A stretch of DNA of 64,000 bases from positions 47,775,559-47,839,558 of the forward strand of contig OY979718.1 in the NCBI GenBank assembly GCA_963855995.1. Reading direction: 5' to 3'. The DNA is from Muricea muricata. Its lineage: Eukaryota; Cnidaria; Anthozoa; Malacalcyonacea; Plexauridae. Below the pieces are notes generated by a model, which ran no database searches, was not told the DNA's origin, and saw nothing but the letters and a program-made list of their open reading frames with translations. Within the stretch, counting starts at the first letter, position 1. Every line of letters starts with the position of its first letter. A program made the translations under genes and the position numbers. Shown here in pieces: positions 8,513 through 35,419 of this stretch.

Positions 8513-11059
8513 TAGTTCACAGTTCACTGGCTTTTGGAAAGACAACATTGGACCGTTGAGATACTTCATATTATAATAGTGAATTTATTAATAGGTTACA
8601 CATGATTTAATTAGGGAATGATTGACATTTGCACTGTAATTTGACGCACTTAATGTTGTTAAGACAAAACGCACATGCATGCTACCCTGGATTTATGAAA
8701 GAGTTTTATCTGTTGCTAACCTGGACAAAAGTATTGATTTGTAGATCGTAAAGACCCGGCAAAGAAGTAAGTTAGTTATAATTCAATTTAAGACACCGAA
8801 AGATTTACGCACAGGTATATTCAAACTCATAATTTTCATTGCACAATTATATTCATTATCCTTCACATTTATTTATTAGATCGAATAGAAAACATTAAGA
8901 AATTATTCGAAATAAAGCACAAAACCTTAATGTGAGTTATACGATTCCGTGTCTTGCGAAACTGTTGCTACCCTGAGAATCCAAACATTAAACTCCATAT
9001 TCTGCGTATGATACTCCAAAAAACATCTGAAACAAGTAAATTATCAAGTGATAACTTTTCATAGTGTTTAGAAGCTAGATGTGAGATGTTCTCGAAATTT
9101 ACTTCACGTACTCAGCCGTACACTGTACAGACAATGCAGAGGCAATGGCGCAGGCTAAAGCGGTGACTGTTGCGTTCAAGTGCGCTGGCATAAGGACCGG
9201 GGAGAGGGAAGCGGGGCACAATGGGGCCGTTGAGCACCAGGTTAAATTAAAAGACCAAAAAGTGCCATTTTCGTGGTGAAAAGTGCCGTGCCCTAATACT
9301 GTTTCCTGCCGCGTGTAACGACTGCTTGTAACATGAGGTAGTGAAAAATCCTCTGGTTTTGTATACATTAATAGTAGCTTTTGTTTCTAAAAAAATATTC
9401 ATGCCCGGGCGAGCACTCTAAATGGCCGTATAAAATCAATCCACCAGCAATTTTGTAATTGGACCCAGCTACATATCCAACTGCGCCAATTGTTCAAAAG
9501 CTTGTCAGTACTAGTTTTCCGAACTGCTTGTCTATTATTTTTGAAATATTTTTGACAAATCTTGTCGTTCTTGTCTGCATGCATCGATGTTGTTTCGATT
9601 TGACGGAAACTTCAATAGTGGGCTCAGGGGCCTGGTAGCAAGTGACCAAAAGGAAAATTTGGAAACATGGCGTCCAAAACAGATCTTTGCGGATAATGCG
9701 GAAGTGTATGGTATATATATCACCCGTCTGGTGTTTCTGTACTGCCCAAAGAGTAAAATATTAAAAATAAAACAAAGAAATTATGTTTGCAATTAATGAA
9801 GCAGATTTTAAGGTAAATATAAAACCTCAGTTGAGTGTTAATGTTTTTATAACTACACTTTCAGTTTTGTCACTGCGCGCAAATTTTATACTTTTATCAA
9901 TACTATTATTGAAAAACATATAATTCAAATTCTCTGTGGTAGTAATAAATATATTGTCCATTCTTAAAGGGTATTCGCGTGTTTTGGACTTTTCTCAGCA
10001 AATCGGTGTCAAAACGTATGGGGCAACATTTAATACCAATTTGATGTTTTAAACATACCACATGATTGGATATTATTAGGGGCATGGGGCTTTCAGAAGG
10101 TCTTGTTAAAGTTGGGTTGTCAAAATGTGGTTTCTATAAATGTTTTCAACTCAACCATACTGGAAAGTTCCTAATAATGTTATGCCACATACAACCACTA
10201 TATAATTGACTCATTTATGCCAAATTTGGTATACTTTTGAGTTTTGCCTGTTTATTTGGCTATATCAAACTGGTGTCACAAGAACAGGTTGTCTCAACTG
10301 GCCTCAAAATTGTTGCAATTAATTATAACAACATTTGTAATAGACTTAGTTTACTTAATTATGTTAAGCATCGTGAGAATGTCACACGCAAGTATAAATT
10401 AAGGTAAAAAAAACAGTTGGTAGAAATATGTCCAGTGTGTAAATTGCAAACTTTCCAGTATAACTTTTCCATGCTTCTAATTTTTTGGATTTTATATAAA
10501 AGTCTTTTTACTTGCTCCTCTACTAGTTCATGGAGTTGATAGAATGATAGAAGGACTGATCGTTGCTATACCAACAAACAATGTTAAAATCCCATATTGA
10601 TAGCAGTAGTAAAACTGATGTGGTTACCCTGTTTAAATATGTATATTTATTATTATTATTATAAGAAGATAAAGCATTGGTTATTCGAAAACCCCAACCC
10701 TCCCACATTTGCGAGACCAGGGGATATTAGTGAATTCCATTTCATGAGGGCGAAATGACAAACTGATTGCCTCTGCCTTCTTGTTTCAACAAGCCAAAGG
10801 TATAATTTCAAGATTACCCTGAAATTCCAGTATTGAATTACTTAGAGCCGTTATGTGCATTCTTAGTTTCAAAAGTTTTATCTCACCATTTTCACTGTAT
10901 TACGTCTATTACAGATTCAGTTTATCAAGAAGATTGTGAAATCTTAGTAAGGGTCTTGAGTAAGATTGTGAATCTTTATGGTATAAATGTTTACTAATAT
11001 CAACTTTTCAAAACATAAAAATAAGTTGAAATTTAAAATAATACAAGCTTTAAGGCCCT
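8513..11059. other. Intergenic stretch with no supported gene
   Basis: Only short frames without recognisable domains or codon-like composition occur (for example 9099-9368 minus, 9587-9796 plus). I see no RNA gene or intact repeat here. Confidence 0.5.
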
Positions 11060-11247
11060 GTCACACAGTGCAATTTTTCTTGCAACTTGCAATGCAATTC
11101 TACTCTTGGGAGATGTAAAATTGTGAAATACATGTTTCCATCACAGTTTGCCAATATATTTTTAACATACCAAACATTTGTCACAAAGTTACATCTCTTA
11201 AGAGTAGAATTGCGATGCAAGTTGCAAGAACAATTGCACCGTGTGAC
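11060..11247. mobile_element. 188-bp palindromic MITE
   Basis: The arms GTCACACAGTGCAATTTTTC (left) and its counterpart ending AATTGCACCGTGTGAC (right) are inverted and continue through CTTGCAACTTGCAATGCAATT and TACTCTT-type blocks for about 60 bp. The two overlapping 65-71 residue frames on opposite strands share the string HCKLQE/RCKLQE because of this symmetry, so neither is a gene. Confidence 0.75.
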
Positions 11248-12271
11248 TTTTAGAGCATTAACCAATGAACATACGTTGAATTAGGAATATACGGCAGGTA
11301 CTGTGTGCGATGTCAGCTTGACATAAAATCATGAGCATTACTGATCTCAACAAATAGTCCATAATGTGCATCACCCCATCATACATTTGCCAATATCTTT
11401 ACCAGGGTGTGCAAGCAAGTGTCGTCCCTGATCAAGTGGGCTGAAAAAATGATGAAAACACAGTGATTGTCCCAAGTTTACTTGGGGTATCCCTGAGATG
11501 GGAAGGGGGGGGGCAGATTTTAAATGACTGATGCATACTTTTTACTCCTTTTTTACTTCTAACTACTCTCATCTAAGGAAAGGCAATATAATGCCAATGT
11601 GAAAGCTATGATAGTCGTAGGCTACTTCCCCACTACACTTCCCTAAATGAATCAAAAAGGTCATTCGAACTTGCTTAGAAGATATAAAACCTGCCAAAAC
11701 TCTTGACATAGCCAGGAGTCTTACAATATGATATACAGACCTGTGATTTTCAAATCTTGTAGTAAAAAAATCTCCCGGTGTTTGGGTATTGGTGACTTTG
11801 TACAATTATCCTGATTTCCTGTTGACCTTGTCAATCAAAATTTAACTGCAGAATAAATTCAAAAGTAGATATGTTATATGAACGTTTTTTCACCTAGGTG
11901 ATGCTGTCTGAACTATATAGATTTGCTTTATTTGGTTTCCATTATTAATTTCCTTTTCGTAATTTTGAGATTTTTCATCAGTCATGTATAATTGGAATTA
12001 CGAGGTTTCGTTTTATTCATTTGTTGTAATGTGTAATTATAATGAACAGCGTTCAGCAAAGTACTCCAATTTTTAACCTAACTAAAAGTAAAAGTAACAC
12101 CTCGATTTTTACATAAGTACTTTGCCAAAGTATAACAAAAGTATAACATGTTAGAAAAGAAGCTTTTTCATTGGTTGAAACGCGTGCTCAATAGCAAGAT
12201 TGGGCACGGCCAAAAAGCGCGGCAGTATTCCCCGTTGTTTTTTTTTTGTGTAAATTGTATATTAAAAAACT

Positions 12272-12442
12272 ATTTTGTCATGAGTTGACGTGCTCAATCA
12301 AGTTATTGAGCACGTGGGAAGTTGGGAGAGTACTCAAACGAGAACACTCGGCTATCGCCTCGACCAACTCATACGCTTTTTTGTTCTCTCCCGACTTCCC
12401 GCGTGTTCAATAACTCTATTCAGCACGCCAACTCATGAAAAA
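12272..12442. mobile_element. About 170-bp palindromic element
   Basis: CATGAGTTGACGTGCTCAAT at the left is mirrored by GCACGCCAACTCATG at the right; GTTATTGAGCACGTGGGAAG is mirrored by CTTCCCGCGTGTTCAATAAC. The central loop carries GAACACTCGGCTATCGCCTC. Weak symmetry may extend outward on both sides through AT-rich sequence. Confidence 0.65.
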
Positions 12443-12638
12443 TTCTTAAATATTAAACAAAAATCGTAATTCATTAGAAGTAAAAAGCAATTCATAAAAA
12501 CTTTACGTAAGTAAAGTAACGAAGTTATTTGCTTCGTTACTGGATAACACTGCTAATGACTTCATGAGGAATGGCGTTTTTCTCTTGCTTTCAGTATGAC
12601 ATGTAAAAAATTGGAGTAAAGGCGTTGTTACGCAATGC

Positions 12639-14140
12639 AACTTGCCTTGTTTAGTAACTTGCCTTGTTTAGTAACTTGGCTTGTTTAGTAACTTGCCTTG
12701 TTTTGTAACTTACCTTGTTTAGTGACTTGCCTTGTTTAGTAACTTGCCTTGTTTAGTAACTTACCTTGTTTAGTAACTTGCCTTGTTTAGTAACTTGCCT
12801 TGTTTAGTAACTTGCCTTGTTTAGTAACTTACCTTGTTTAGTAACTTGCCTTGTTTAGTAACTTGCCTTGTTTAGTAACTTGCCTTGTTTAGTAACTTGC
12901 CTTGTTTAGTAACTTGCCTTGTTTAGTAACTTGCCTTGTTTAGTAACTTGCCTTGTTTAGTAACTTGCCTTGTTTAGTAACTTGCCTTGTTTAGTAACTT
13001 GGCTTGTTTAGTAACTTGCCTTGTTTAGTAACTTGCCTTGTTTAGTAACTTGCCTTGTTTAGTAACTTACCTTGTTTAGTAACTTGCCTTGTTTAGTAAC
13101 TTGCCTTGTTTAGTAACTTGCCTTGTTTAGTAACTTGCCTTGTTTAGTAACTTGCCTTGTTTAGTAACTTGCCTTGTTTAGTAACTTGCCTTGTTTAGTA
13201 ACTTGCCTTGTTTAGTAACTTGCCTTGTTTAGTAACTTGCCTTGTTTAGTAACTTGGCTTGTTTAGTAACTTGGCTTGTTTAGTAACTTGCCTTGTTTAG
13301 TAACTTGCCTTGTTTAGTAACTTACCTTGTTTAGTAACTTGCCTTGTTTAGTAACTTGCCTTGTTTAGTAACTTGCCTTGTTTAGTAACTTGCCTTGTTT
13401 AGTAACTTGCCTTGTTTAGTAACTTGGCTTGTTTAGTAACTTGCCTTGTTTAGTAACTTGCCTTGTTTAGTAACTTGCCTTGTTTAGTAACTTGCCTTGT
13501 TTAGTAACTTGGCTTGTTTAGTAACTTGGCTTGTTTAGTAACTTGCCTTGTTTAGTAACTTGCCTTGTTTAGTAACTTACCTTGTTTAGTAACTTGCCTT
13601 GTTTAGTAACTTGCCTTGTTTAGTAACTTGCCTTGTTTAGTAACTTGCCTTGTTTAGTAACTTACCTTGTTTAGTAACTTGGCTTGTTTAGTAACTTGCC
13701 TTGTTTAGTAACTTACCTTGTTTAGTAACTTGCCTTGTTTAGTAACTTGGCTTGTTTAGTAACTTGCCTTGTTTAGTAACTTACCTTGTTTAGTAACTTG
13801 CCTTGTTTAGTAACTTACCTTGTTTAGTAACTTGCCTTGTTTAGTAACTTGGCTTGTTTAGTAACTTGGCTTGTTTAGTAACTTGCCTTGTTTAGTAACT
13901 TACCTTGTTTTGTAACTTGCCTTGTTTCGTAACTTGGCTTGTTTAGTAACTTGCCTTGTTTAGTAACTTGGCTTGTTTAGTAACTTGCCTTGTTTAGTAA
14001 CTTACCTTGTTTAGTAACTTGGCTTGTTTAGTAACTTACCTTGTTTAGTAACTTACCTTGTTTAGTAACTTGCCTTGTTTAGTAACTTGCCTTGTTTAGT
14101 AACTTGCCTTGTTTAGTAACTTACCTTGTTTAGTAACTTG
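12639..14140. repeat. Minisatellite, 17-bp unit AACTTGCCTTGTTTAGT, about 88 copies
   Basis: The unit repeats without break for about 1.5 kb. Nearly all variation is at two neighbouring positions in the CTTGCC word, giving three main variants: TTGCC (commonest), TTGGC and TTACC; a few units also read TTTTGT, TTTCGT or TTTAGTG. Both edges contain GCAATGCA-type sequence (TACGCAATGCAACTTGCC on the left, AACTTGCAATGCACTT on the right), suggesting the array grew inside a preexisting sequence. No reading frame is maintained. Confidence 0.95.
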
Positions 14141-15622
14141 CAATGCACTTCAGGCTTAAGCTCAATCAGATGTTATTTGAAATGCAGTGCTAAAAATCGT
14201 GAGGTTCACATTCTGCTTTATAGTTCTGACAGTAACTGTATAAAGTATCGTCTTTAAGAGCTGAATTACAACAGAAATGCTGGGAAAACGTCTGCCAGAG
14301 GACCATACTTGTAGCTTCTTCCGACTACTGTTCACATAACATCAGCCTAAGTCAGAATGCCTTTGCAAGTTGAAAGAGAAGTTGCAGCATGTAACAGCAC
14401 TATAATAGACCTTCTTGAGAAAATACACGGTCAAACATGTTACAGTCAAACAATTGTATTGTTATATAAATTATATTGTAAACGATTATATTGTTGTGGA
14501 TTTATATTAGTTTAACAGATTAGTTACACAGGACAAGTTCTGAAGCCTACCTAATGGACGCAGAGTATTTTTATTTGCTCTTAGATTTTCTTTCCTTTAA
14601 AACTCAGTTTGATTTCTTGTATTATGTAAAATTGTCATTAGATTGAAATACGAGTAAAAATATATGATGGTTGGTTCCAGGCAGAGACTAGGATACAGAC
14701 ATTAGATGGTACAGACATTAAATTTGAAGTTAATAAAACAAAGCTATAGAAGTTACTGTCGATGACCTGCTAAAATGTATTCACACTGCCTCGTTCCCAG
14801 TCGCTTTTTATGTATATAGCTCGAAGTAGAACTGGCCAATCATGTGATGTCAGATCTAAAGATATATTACTATAGGTAGAATTAATCTGGCAACCATTCA
14901 TGGAAATGTAGGGGAACAATAAGACGATATTGATGTATAAGGTTGCGAGTGGTGAATACCTAGAAAACATCTCAAACTTGCATGTTCGTCGTAAAAAATG
15001 ATGCTGATTATAATTTACGCAATATCTTGGTGATCTGAAAACACGGAAAAGAACTGGCACTAGTTGTCAAATAGAAATCCATTTTTAGAGCCAAACTAGC
15101 GAATTTTTCATCAAGTATAATTTACTTCGGTTCCAAATTTCTGGTGGACTTATAATTTTCTTTACTGAACATGATTACAAAGTTTCAACAAGTTTCATGA
15201 AAGAAAACAAAAGATATAAGTGATTAACAACAGCAAAATTGATTTTTATTTGGTGGTTAGTTCCAGGCCTTTTACTCACGGTCAGATCAGCTAGATGATA
15301 ATGTCGATTTGAAAAGCCAAGAACAAGTTTTTTTAAAAAAGACAGTTATTTTGGTGCAAAATGTGGAATGAGCTACCAACCGATCTGAAGGGCAAGAGTT
15401 TGTCTCAAGTATAAAGCGTCTTTGCTGAAGGGCTACCGTTGTTTTTAAAAAAGATTAAATGATCCAAAAGTAACAACAATAATGGTAATAACAATAATTT
15501 AAGCTTCATTAAATTATTTTCTATTTGGGGTACAAGCAATTGTAAATCTTGTTATTAAGGCAATTTACAACCGGCTACTTGAAATCATGACTCTAGTAAC
15601 TAAAGTAAACAAGAATACATAT
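14141..15622. other. Intergenic stretch, one possible LINE tail
   Basis: No host gene is supported. At 15361-15455 the plus-strand frame reads MWNELPTDLKGKSLSQV followed by a stop and a further hydrophobic/basic stretch; WNxLPxxL words are common in the C-terminal part of non-LTR reverse transcriptase ORFs, so this may be a small LINE relic. Evidence is one short match only. Confidence 0.3.
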
Positions 15623-16506
15623 TTACAGGCAAATAACGTATAAACCATTATAAAAAACATCAATGTAGAAGACTAGTAGTTGGGGATCACTCCATTTCTT
15701 ATTACGGCAGCAAAAGATGTAATATGATGTTCTGATAGCAATAGTCATCATTTTCCTAATACAGTATATTTTGAACTTATCTTCAAAACCAATATCATCT
15801 AGCACCTTCCAAAACGTGGAGCTCTTTTTCGCAAAAACATCCAACGAGCTGATAGAAATATTTACCAATTTAACATCGTTAAAATATTTTCGTTGCTGTT
15901 TGATAAGTTCCTTCAAGTTTTTAATATTTTTCGTCTGATGTTTGACGCAAACTTCGTAACGCTGGAGAAGAATGATCCTTGGCAGGATAATTGGTTTTTG
16001 AGTTTATCTTCCTGTCCAGCACGAAAATCGTTCAGTACTTTCTTAGTAGATTTGAAACCGTCATATTGAATATTAGTGTAGTTATTAGTTGATTTCCACA
16101 AGTCCGTAATTGATTCATTAGGAGAAGATTTCAATGCTATACGTAGGACCGATTGACACTGGATAAATTTGACTGATGGGGGATAAAAACTGAATCCAAA
16201 TTTGATATTTGTCAGAAAGATTGTACTTAGTGTTCCTAATATATTGTTACTTCGAGCCATTTTCTTATACACTGGTTGACAATTGGATCGATGTTTTCGG
16301 TAAACCATGTTTAGGGAGTGTTGCAATGGCGAACTGCCATGATAATTTGGATAGGACAGTGGCTTTAAGTCAATATCAGTCATTAGTTCATTGACGAGAA
16401 TTGCTAGTTTCTCTTTATGATTGGTGTTCCTCTTTATGGTTATACATTTCAAAATCAAACGTCTCAAATATTGTAATTGTTCTCCAATTTTGATTGCCGG
16501 CTGCAT
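15623..16506 (-). pseudogene. Unrecognised minus-strand protein in two overlapping frames (apparent frameshift)
   Basis: The first frame (16506 down to 15913, 197 codons) starts with a true ATG and ends SSVTKFASNIRRKILKT. A second frame continues without a stop from the same spot (about 15930 down to 15623, about 100 codons) with similar Lys/Ser/Ile-rich character (QQRKYFNDVKLVNIS, SSTFWKVLDDIGFEDKFKIY). The switch lies at an A-rich run, so one ancestral frame of about 300 residues with a one-base indel is more likely than two genes. I recognise no domain and no signal peptide. It lies directly upstream of EXOC5 on the opposite strand. It could be a degraded transposon protein or a lineage-specific gene; nothing in the sequence decides this. 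Confidence 0.35.
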
Positions 16507-16974
16507 GAAATTTTGGCAAGAACTGAATTGATTTCGTGGCGGCCTTTTTAATTTCGAAAGTACTACATTTGTCCACTCGAATTATGAGGGTCGTACAGGG
16601 GTATTTTTTATATGATATTTGCTTTGGTTGTCTTAGGTTTATTTTTGTAGGCAGTCGAGAACCTTTGCAGAGACCCGTAATCGCCCTATTCCTTATGCGT
16701 CAATTTTTCAGTCTGTGAACCGTGACCCCCCCCCCCCCCCTTGCCTGTACGACACTCAATAATCATATTAGACTATTGGCACCATACAGAGAAACGGTTC
16801 AAAAGATGAATAATAATAATGATAATAGTAATAATTAGATATGTCTAATGAGTCACCTTAAGTGTGGCTCTTGAAGTGCCTAAATGAAAATTAACGTGTT
16901 CACAAGTGCCCTACGTAAGATTTCTGTAAGCATGTGAGACAAATTCTGAAGTCGTTGCCCTATGTCTTTCGTAG

Positions 16975-31118
<14,144 letters not shown>

Positions 31119-31145
31119 CCTTGTGAATGAAGTTATACATGTATT

Positions 31146-31151
31146 ATTAAA
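31146..31151 (+). promoter_or_regulatory. Candidate poly(A) signal of EXOC5
   Basis: ATTAAA occurs 28 bases after the EXOC5 stop codon at 31116-31118. The next element (MITE at 31158) starts almost immediately, so the native 3'UTR is either very short or runs into the MITE. Confidence 0.4.
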
Positions 31152-31157
31152 GTGCTC

Positions 31158-31610
31158 ATGAAACGAAATTTTGTCCAACTATTTCTGGTCGCATTGCAAA
31201 GATGCTTAGAATCACAGTGTAACTTCCTTGGTAGAAATTCGCCTTCTCGAGATATTAAACTTTATTTGATATGCAAATTACACAACTTATGACTTCACAG
31301 CGCAAAATAACTTTTTAACTTTTTAATTTGCAATGTGATTGATGATATATTGCGTACAAATGTGCAGACACCAAGCGTTTAATCGTTCTTTACACACATA
31401 CAGCACAGTTTTAGTTGTTTCTTATCGTTATATGCTACAAAATTCGTAATCTCAAAGATACTCATTATGCACAGTGATGTCATAAGTTGTGTAATTTACG
31501 TATTGAATATCTCGAGAAGGAAGAGAGCTGGAGAAATTGTACCAAAGAAGTTACACTGTCATTTTAAGCGATCTTTGCAACGTAAATAGTTGCACAAAAT
31601 TTCGTTTCAT
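31158..31610. mobile_element. 453-bp palindromic MITE directly after EXOC5
   Basis: ATGAAACGAAATTTTGT at the left is exactly mirrored by ACAAAATTTCGTTTCAT at the right. The arms continue for about 170 bp each with shared blocks such as CTCGAGATATT, TTACACAACTTATGA and AGTGTAACTTC. No TSD is clear. It begins 40 bases after the EXOC5 stop codon and may lie in its 3'UTR. Confidence 0.8.
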
Positions 31611-34600
31611 ATATATTCATTAAAATGAGTGTAAAGTATGCCTGAGATAAAGCTAGGTTCCAGCTGCCCGTTGGTTAGGATAATCAGGGGCATATTGAGG
31701 CCATTCTGACCTGAATCTACTGAACATATGGTCTGTTGGCAAATTTCCCGATGATTTCCAATCCATTGACCTACAAATCTCGTTTTATACCTACGGGTTA
31801 AGAAGGGTAGCGGGGTAACATCATCCACAAAACCCCGAGTCAGTACGCCCCTAGAAATTTGACCTATATGATGCGGGATGCGTGGTGACAGGTTCCGACC
31901 ACTGATATGAAACTACAACTGGATAAAGCTTCTACCATGCAGAAATGAAGCCAATGGTGGTGGCCATATTGGACTATCCACTACAGTATAAATCTATACT
32001 CGTACTATTGGCGCTGTAGAAGAGGTTTTTACAGTTTTAGGTTATCAGTGGGAATGGATAAACATTGTGTGAATAAAAGTGTTTCATAAATAATCTCTGG
32101 TTCCTTTTAAATTTGCTTGTGAATAACTAATGAGGATAGTCCAAGATGGCCGCCATGAGTTCATTATTCATTATCAAGTGTTTTAAACGTTCTCGAAAGT
32201 CGAAACCACTAGAAAAGTTGTGGCAAGCTATATCTTCACATTAAGTATGAAAAAGACATTTGCTTGGTAATTTGCTCAGCTTTTACACGTCGCGATTTGA
32301 TTTGCAGTTTATCATTTCATTTTAATGCTCACAGATATTGGACTTTAAATTGGTCACTGAATTCAAAAGGAGGCTTTATCCAGTTTTATTCAGATCAGTG
32401 GTGCCGACTCGAGTGGCTCTGCTGTTTATTTTCTATTCTGTACCTCAGCGCCAGAAAACAAAGGAAAATAAGGCTCCGCTGACATGGTACACGTTTATTT
32501 CAGAAAAGACTTTTTAACTTGGTTCAGTGTATAGACTTTTTACTGGTGATTGCAACTGGTAACGCGCCGCGCGCCGAACTGTACGCGTTCTTTATCTCGT
32601 TTTTCAAGGTACATTCTGCAACGTTGACCTATTTTTCACGAATCGGCGTCTAATGGTAGTTTACGATAGGGTCATATGGGACATTTCTTGATTAACGCGA
32701 TGAATTTTTAAACGGGATCATGGTCATGGACTCTAAATTGTAATTTTAGTTACTCGGTGATATATCACAAATCGAAATGTATTGTATTAAAACAAACTTT
32801 TTTTACAAACCACTTGATCACTCGCGATTGCGTTACACATTTACCACTACATTTTCCACTACATTTTCCATATTCTGCGAATAATATTGCATTCATTTTG
32901 TACTTACAGCCGATATATGGATATTTCCGTTTGACCGTGAAACAACAAGCGTTCGCAACGCCCATTGGGCTATTCAAAATTGATGGTTTCTAACGGTTAA
33001 ACGACTTGTTTCTAAGGGCAGGGTTTACGTTGGCATTATTATTACCATTTGCATTCAAGTTTCACTGAAGCGCTAAACGATTATCGATTTGTTGTTATAA
33101 GTACTCTTCACAGATATACAAGGTTTTCCGAGTTTATTCGTTTTAAAATTATCCATTTGCTGGTTTTCCATGTAAATAGAATGTATAATACTTGAGCATC
33201 TCAAATTGAACACTTGCGCTGAAATTGTTGCTGTGGTCTTATTACTTGCTTCAAGTAGTCAAGGAAGGCAAATGAACAAGCCATAAAACTGAGAAATAGT
33301 CGCTCTATATAATTAAATTTTCATTCAGCTATCGTTTTTTTTGGGACCTGCATCCAATTGTCAGGTTTACACTTTTTGCAAAATGATATATAAAGTACCT
33401 CTCAGTGTATAAAAGATTAAAATTACATGTTGCTGTATGGTCAGGACAAAGTTATTGACATACAGTCAGTCTGCTCATTCAAATAAAAGCTTTATTACTT
33501 TGGTTATGGGTTTTTTTGTGAAATTACTAAAAATTACATGATGAATCAATGGTACAAACGTTTAAAATTTGAACAAAAACCCCACAAAAGCCATAGGAAT
33601 AATAATCCCAATTTTCTGAGCAAACCAGGCATTCCGTATCACAACATATCCACATCACAACATATCCACAGCACATCACAATTTGGACTATTGTCTCGTG
33701 TTTCTGGCGTATTTTCCTTGTCATACTCAAAACACACTTTTGTTTCGTTGCTGTCCACTTGTCTCTTCGGATTTCCTTTCGGTTTGGTCTTTGATGGCTT
33801 TGACCCGGTCTTTTTTTTTCTTTGATGCAATGTTCTTGATTTTTTTCTTTGCCCCACTAAAACGGTTTTCATGAACCTGGCGCAAATGGGCACACCCATT
33901 CTTCTTTCCTCGGATGAAAGGAGTATTTTTTTTATATTTTAAGAATCTGTTCCTCGTCAGGTATTTTATATATATGTTGCAATTTCTTCATTGTGACAGG
34001 CAACTCTCGGAGGTTTTACTCCTTTGTAATCCGTTGATGAAAGCTCGTTTTAGTGGTTCCGGTTTCGATAGTGTCCAGAACATTGTGAATTACACTGAGG
34101 ACAAGCATCTTGTCCAAAGGGTCGCGCAGGATCAAGAGATGGAAGTGGCCATTAGCTTCTGCTTCTGAGGGGGGGGGGTGCTTAAAACGAGGGTGCATGC
34201 AATTTTTCTCGCAACAACATCGCAAGTAAAAAATGTACATTCATGGAGGGAATGTGCAATCAATGTTTACAATGATGGCTTTCTTGAAGATCTAATATTT
34301 TATTAATCCTTTCATACATTTCTTGGTGTTCTTTCTTAAAGTTTCCTTTTAATTCGATGGTTCCTTTCAGAAAATGTTCTCATTCTGATATACTTGACTG
34401 TCAGCTCCACGATACACATCGATTTCGATAGAAGCACAAGGTGACCGTCAAGCAAGACCCTGAGAATCAGGTTGGCCGTCAAGTCGATTTACGTAAACAA
34501 CAATTGCCCACAAAAGGTTTTCTTTGTAACTTGCACACTAATGTGTTGACCAATGAACAAGGAGATTAGGGCAGCCTTTACCAGGGTCATCTAATTCCTC

Positions 34601-34881
34601 ACCGCGCCCACAAAGATGACCCTGGGGACGAGGTTGCGACAACTCTGGATAAACTGTACTAGAACGAGACATAGCGATATAACCATAACTCAAACTCGGG
34701 CTCGCAAATAAAGGCTCGGGCTCGCTGCAGACTCGCATTGTAGCAACCCCCAATTTCAAGTAGCTACTATTAATTATTTTGGGGGTAAGGATTGGGAAAT
34801 GTGATAGGTATTATAATCATATTGACACATGACATTTTGCACAATCTTTGAAGGAAAAAGATTTGGAAAGAGATTTGGAAC
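31611..34881. other. Intergenic stretch with no confident gene
   Basis: The only coding-like patch is on the minus strand around 34168-33700: HLLILRDPLDKMLVLSVIHN in one frame, then in another frame GCAHLRQVHENRFSGAKKK and a run rich in Lys, Arg and Glu. The composition resembles a charged linker or a retroelement relic, but stops and frame changes interrupt it and I recognise no family. The rest is AT-rich with poly-G runs. Confidence 0.3.
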
Positions 34882-34988
34882 GAAGAGCAAAAGAGTTGAT
34901 GACAGCAGGATTGAACAATGTTTTGCTGGCCACATTGTTTAACCTTGTTGTTAATTAAACCTGATTGCGGGCAGTTCATTTCAGGCCA

Positions 34989-34995
34989 ACAGTGC
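34989..34995. repeat. Target-site duplication ACAGTGC (left; right copy 35420-35426)
   Basis: The 7-mer ACAGTGC stands directly before 34996 and directly after 35419, flanking the inserted element. Confidence 0.6.
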
Positions 34996-35419
34996 CATAG
35001 ATTAAGGATACATAGATGTGCAACTCGGGGTATTCATTGTCTTACGTGAATGGCTTGGGTACGTCATACGGCACTCATTTCTTGCAAGTACACATGCGAG
35101 ATTTTATGAGGAATTAGGGAAATTTCAAGCAAATGGAAATTTTAAGAAAACTTAATTCCACTAGATTGCCTTGATTCACCGAAATATATAAAAAGAAGTT
35201 GTCCTATATGTTTCAAGCAACAAATAAAGTTGTGTTTTTGTCATGGTCGCTTATAAAAAGGCAGAAACCATTTTCTTGTAATACATTTATATTGAAATTC
35301 ATACAAATGTACTTGCTAGAAATGCGTATGGACCTGGACACAGTGGATAAGACGTAATCCGTGAGACAGCGAACTCATAGGCAAAGTGTCCCCAGTTGCC
35401 CATCTATGTATCCTTAATG
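34996..35419. mobile_element. 424-bp MITE inserted into an older MITE
   Basis: ATTAAGGATACATAGATG near the left end and CATCTATGTATCCTTAAT at the right end are exact inverted copies; GCAACTCGGGG and CCCCAGTTGC continue the arms. The arms are short (about 30 bp) and the interior is unrelated AT-rich sequence. The 7-bp flanking duplication does not fit one standard superfamily cleanly; a hAT-type 8-bp duplication with one changed base is possible. Confidence 0.7.

Noticed and set aside
12639-14140. CRISPR-like array
   Set aside because: The 17-bp units are directly adjacent with no unique spacers; this is a minisatellite in an animal genome.
16209-16394. Plus-strand words NCHDNLDRTVALSQYQ resembling the CX5R(T) active site of Sac-type phosphoinositide phosphatases
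   Set aside because: Only about ten residues match, the rest of the frame has nothing of a Sac domain, and it is antisense to a longer frame; likely chance.
33538-33825. 95-codon and 86-codon overlapping frames on opposite strands
   Set aside because: No family resemblance; the minus-strand basic stretch changes frame and is at most a relic.
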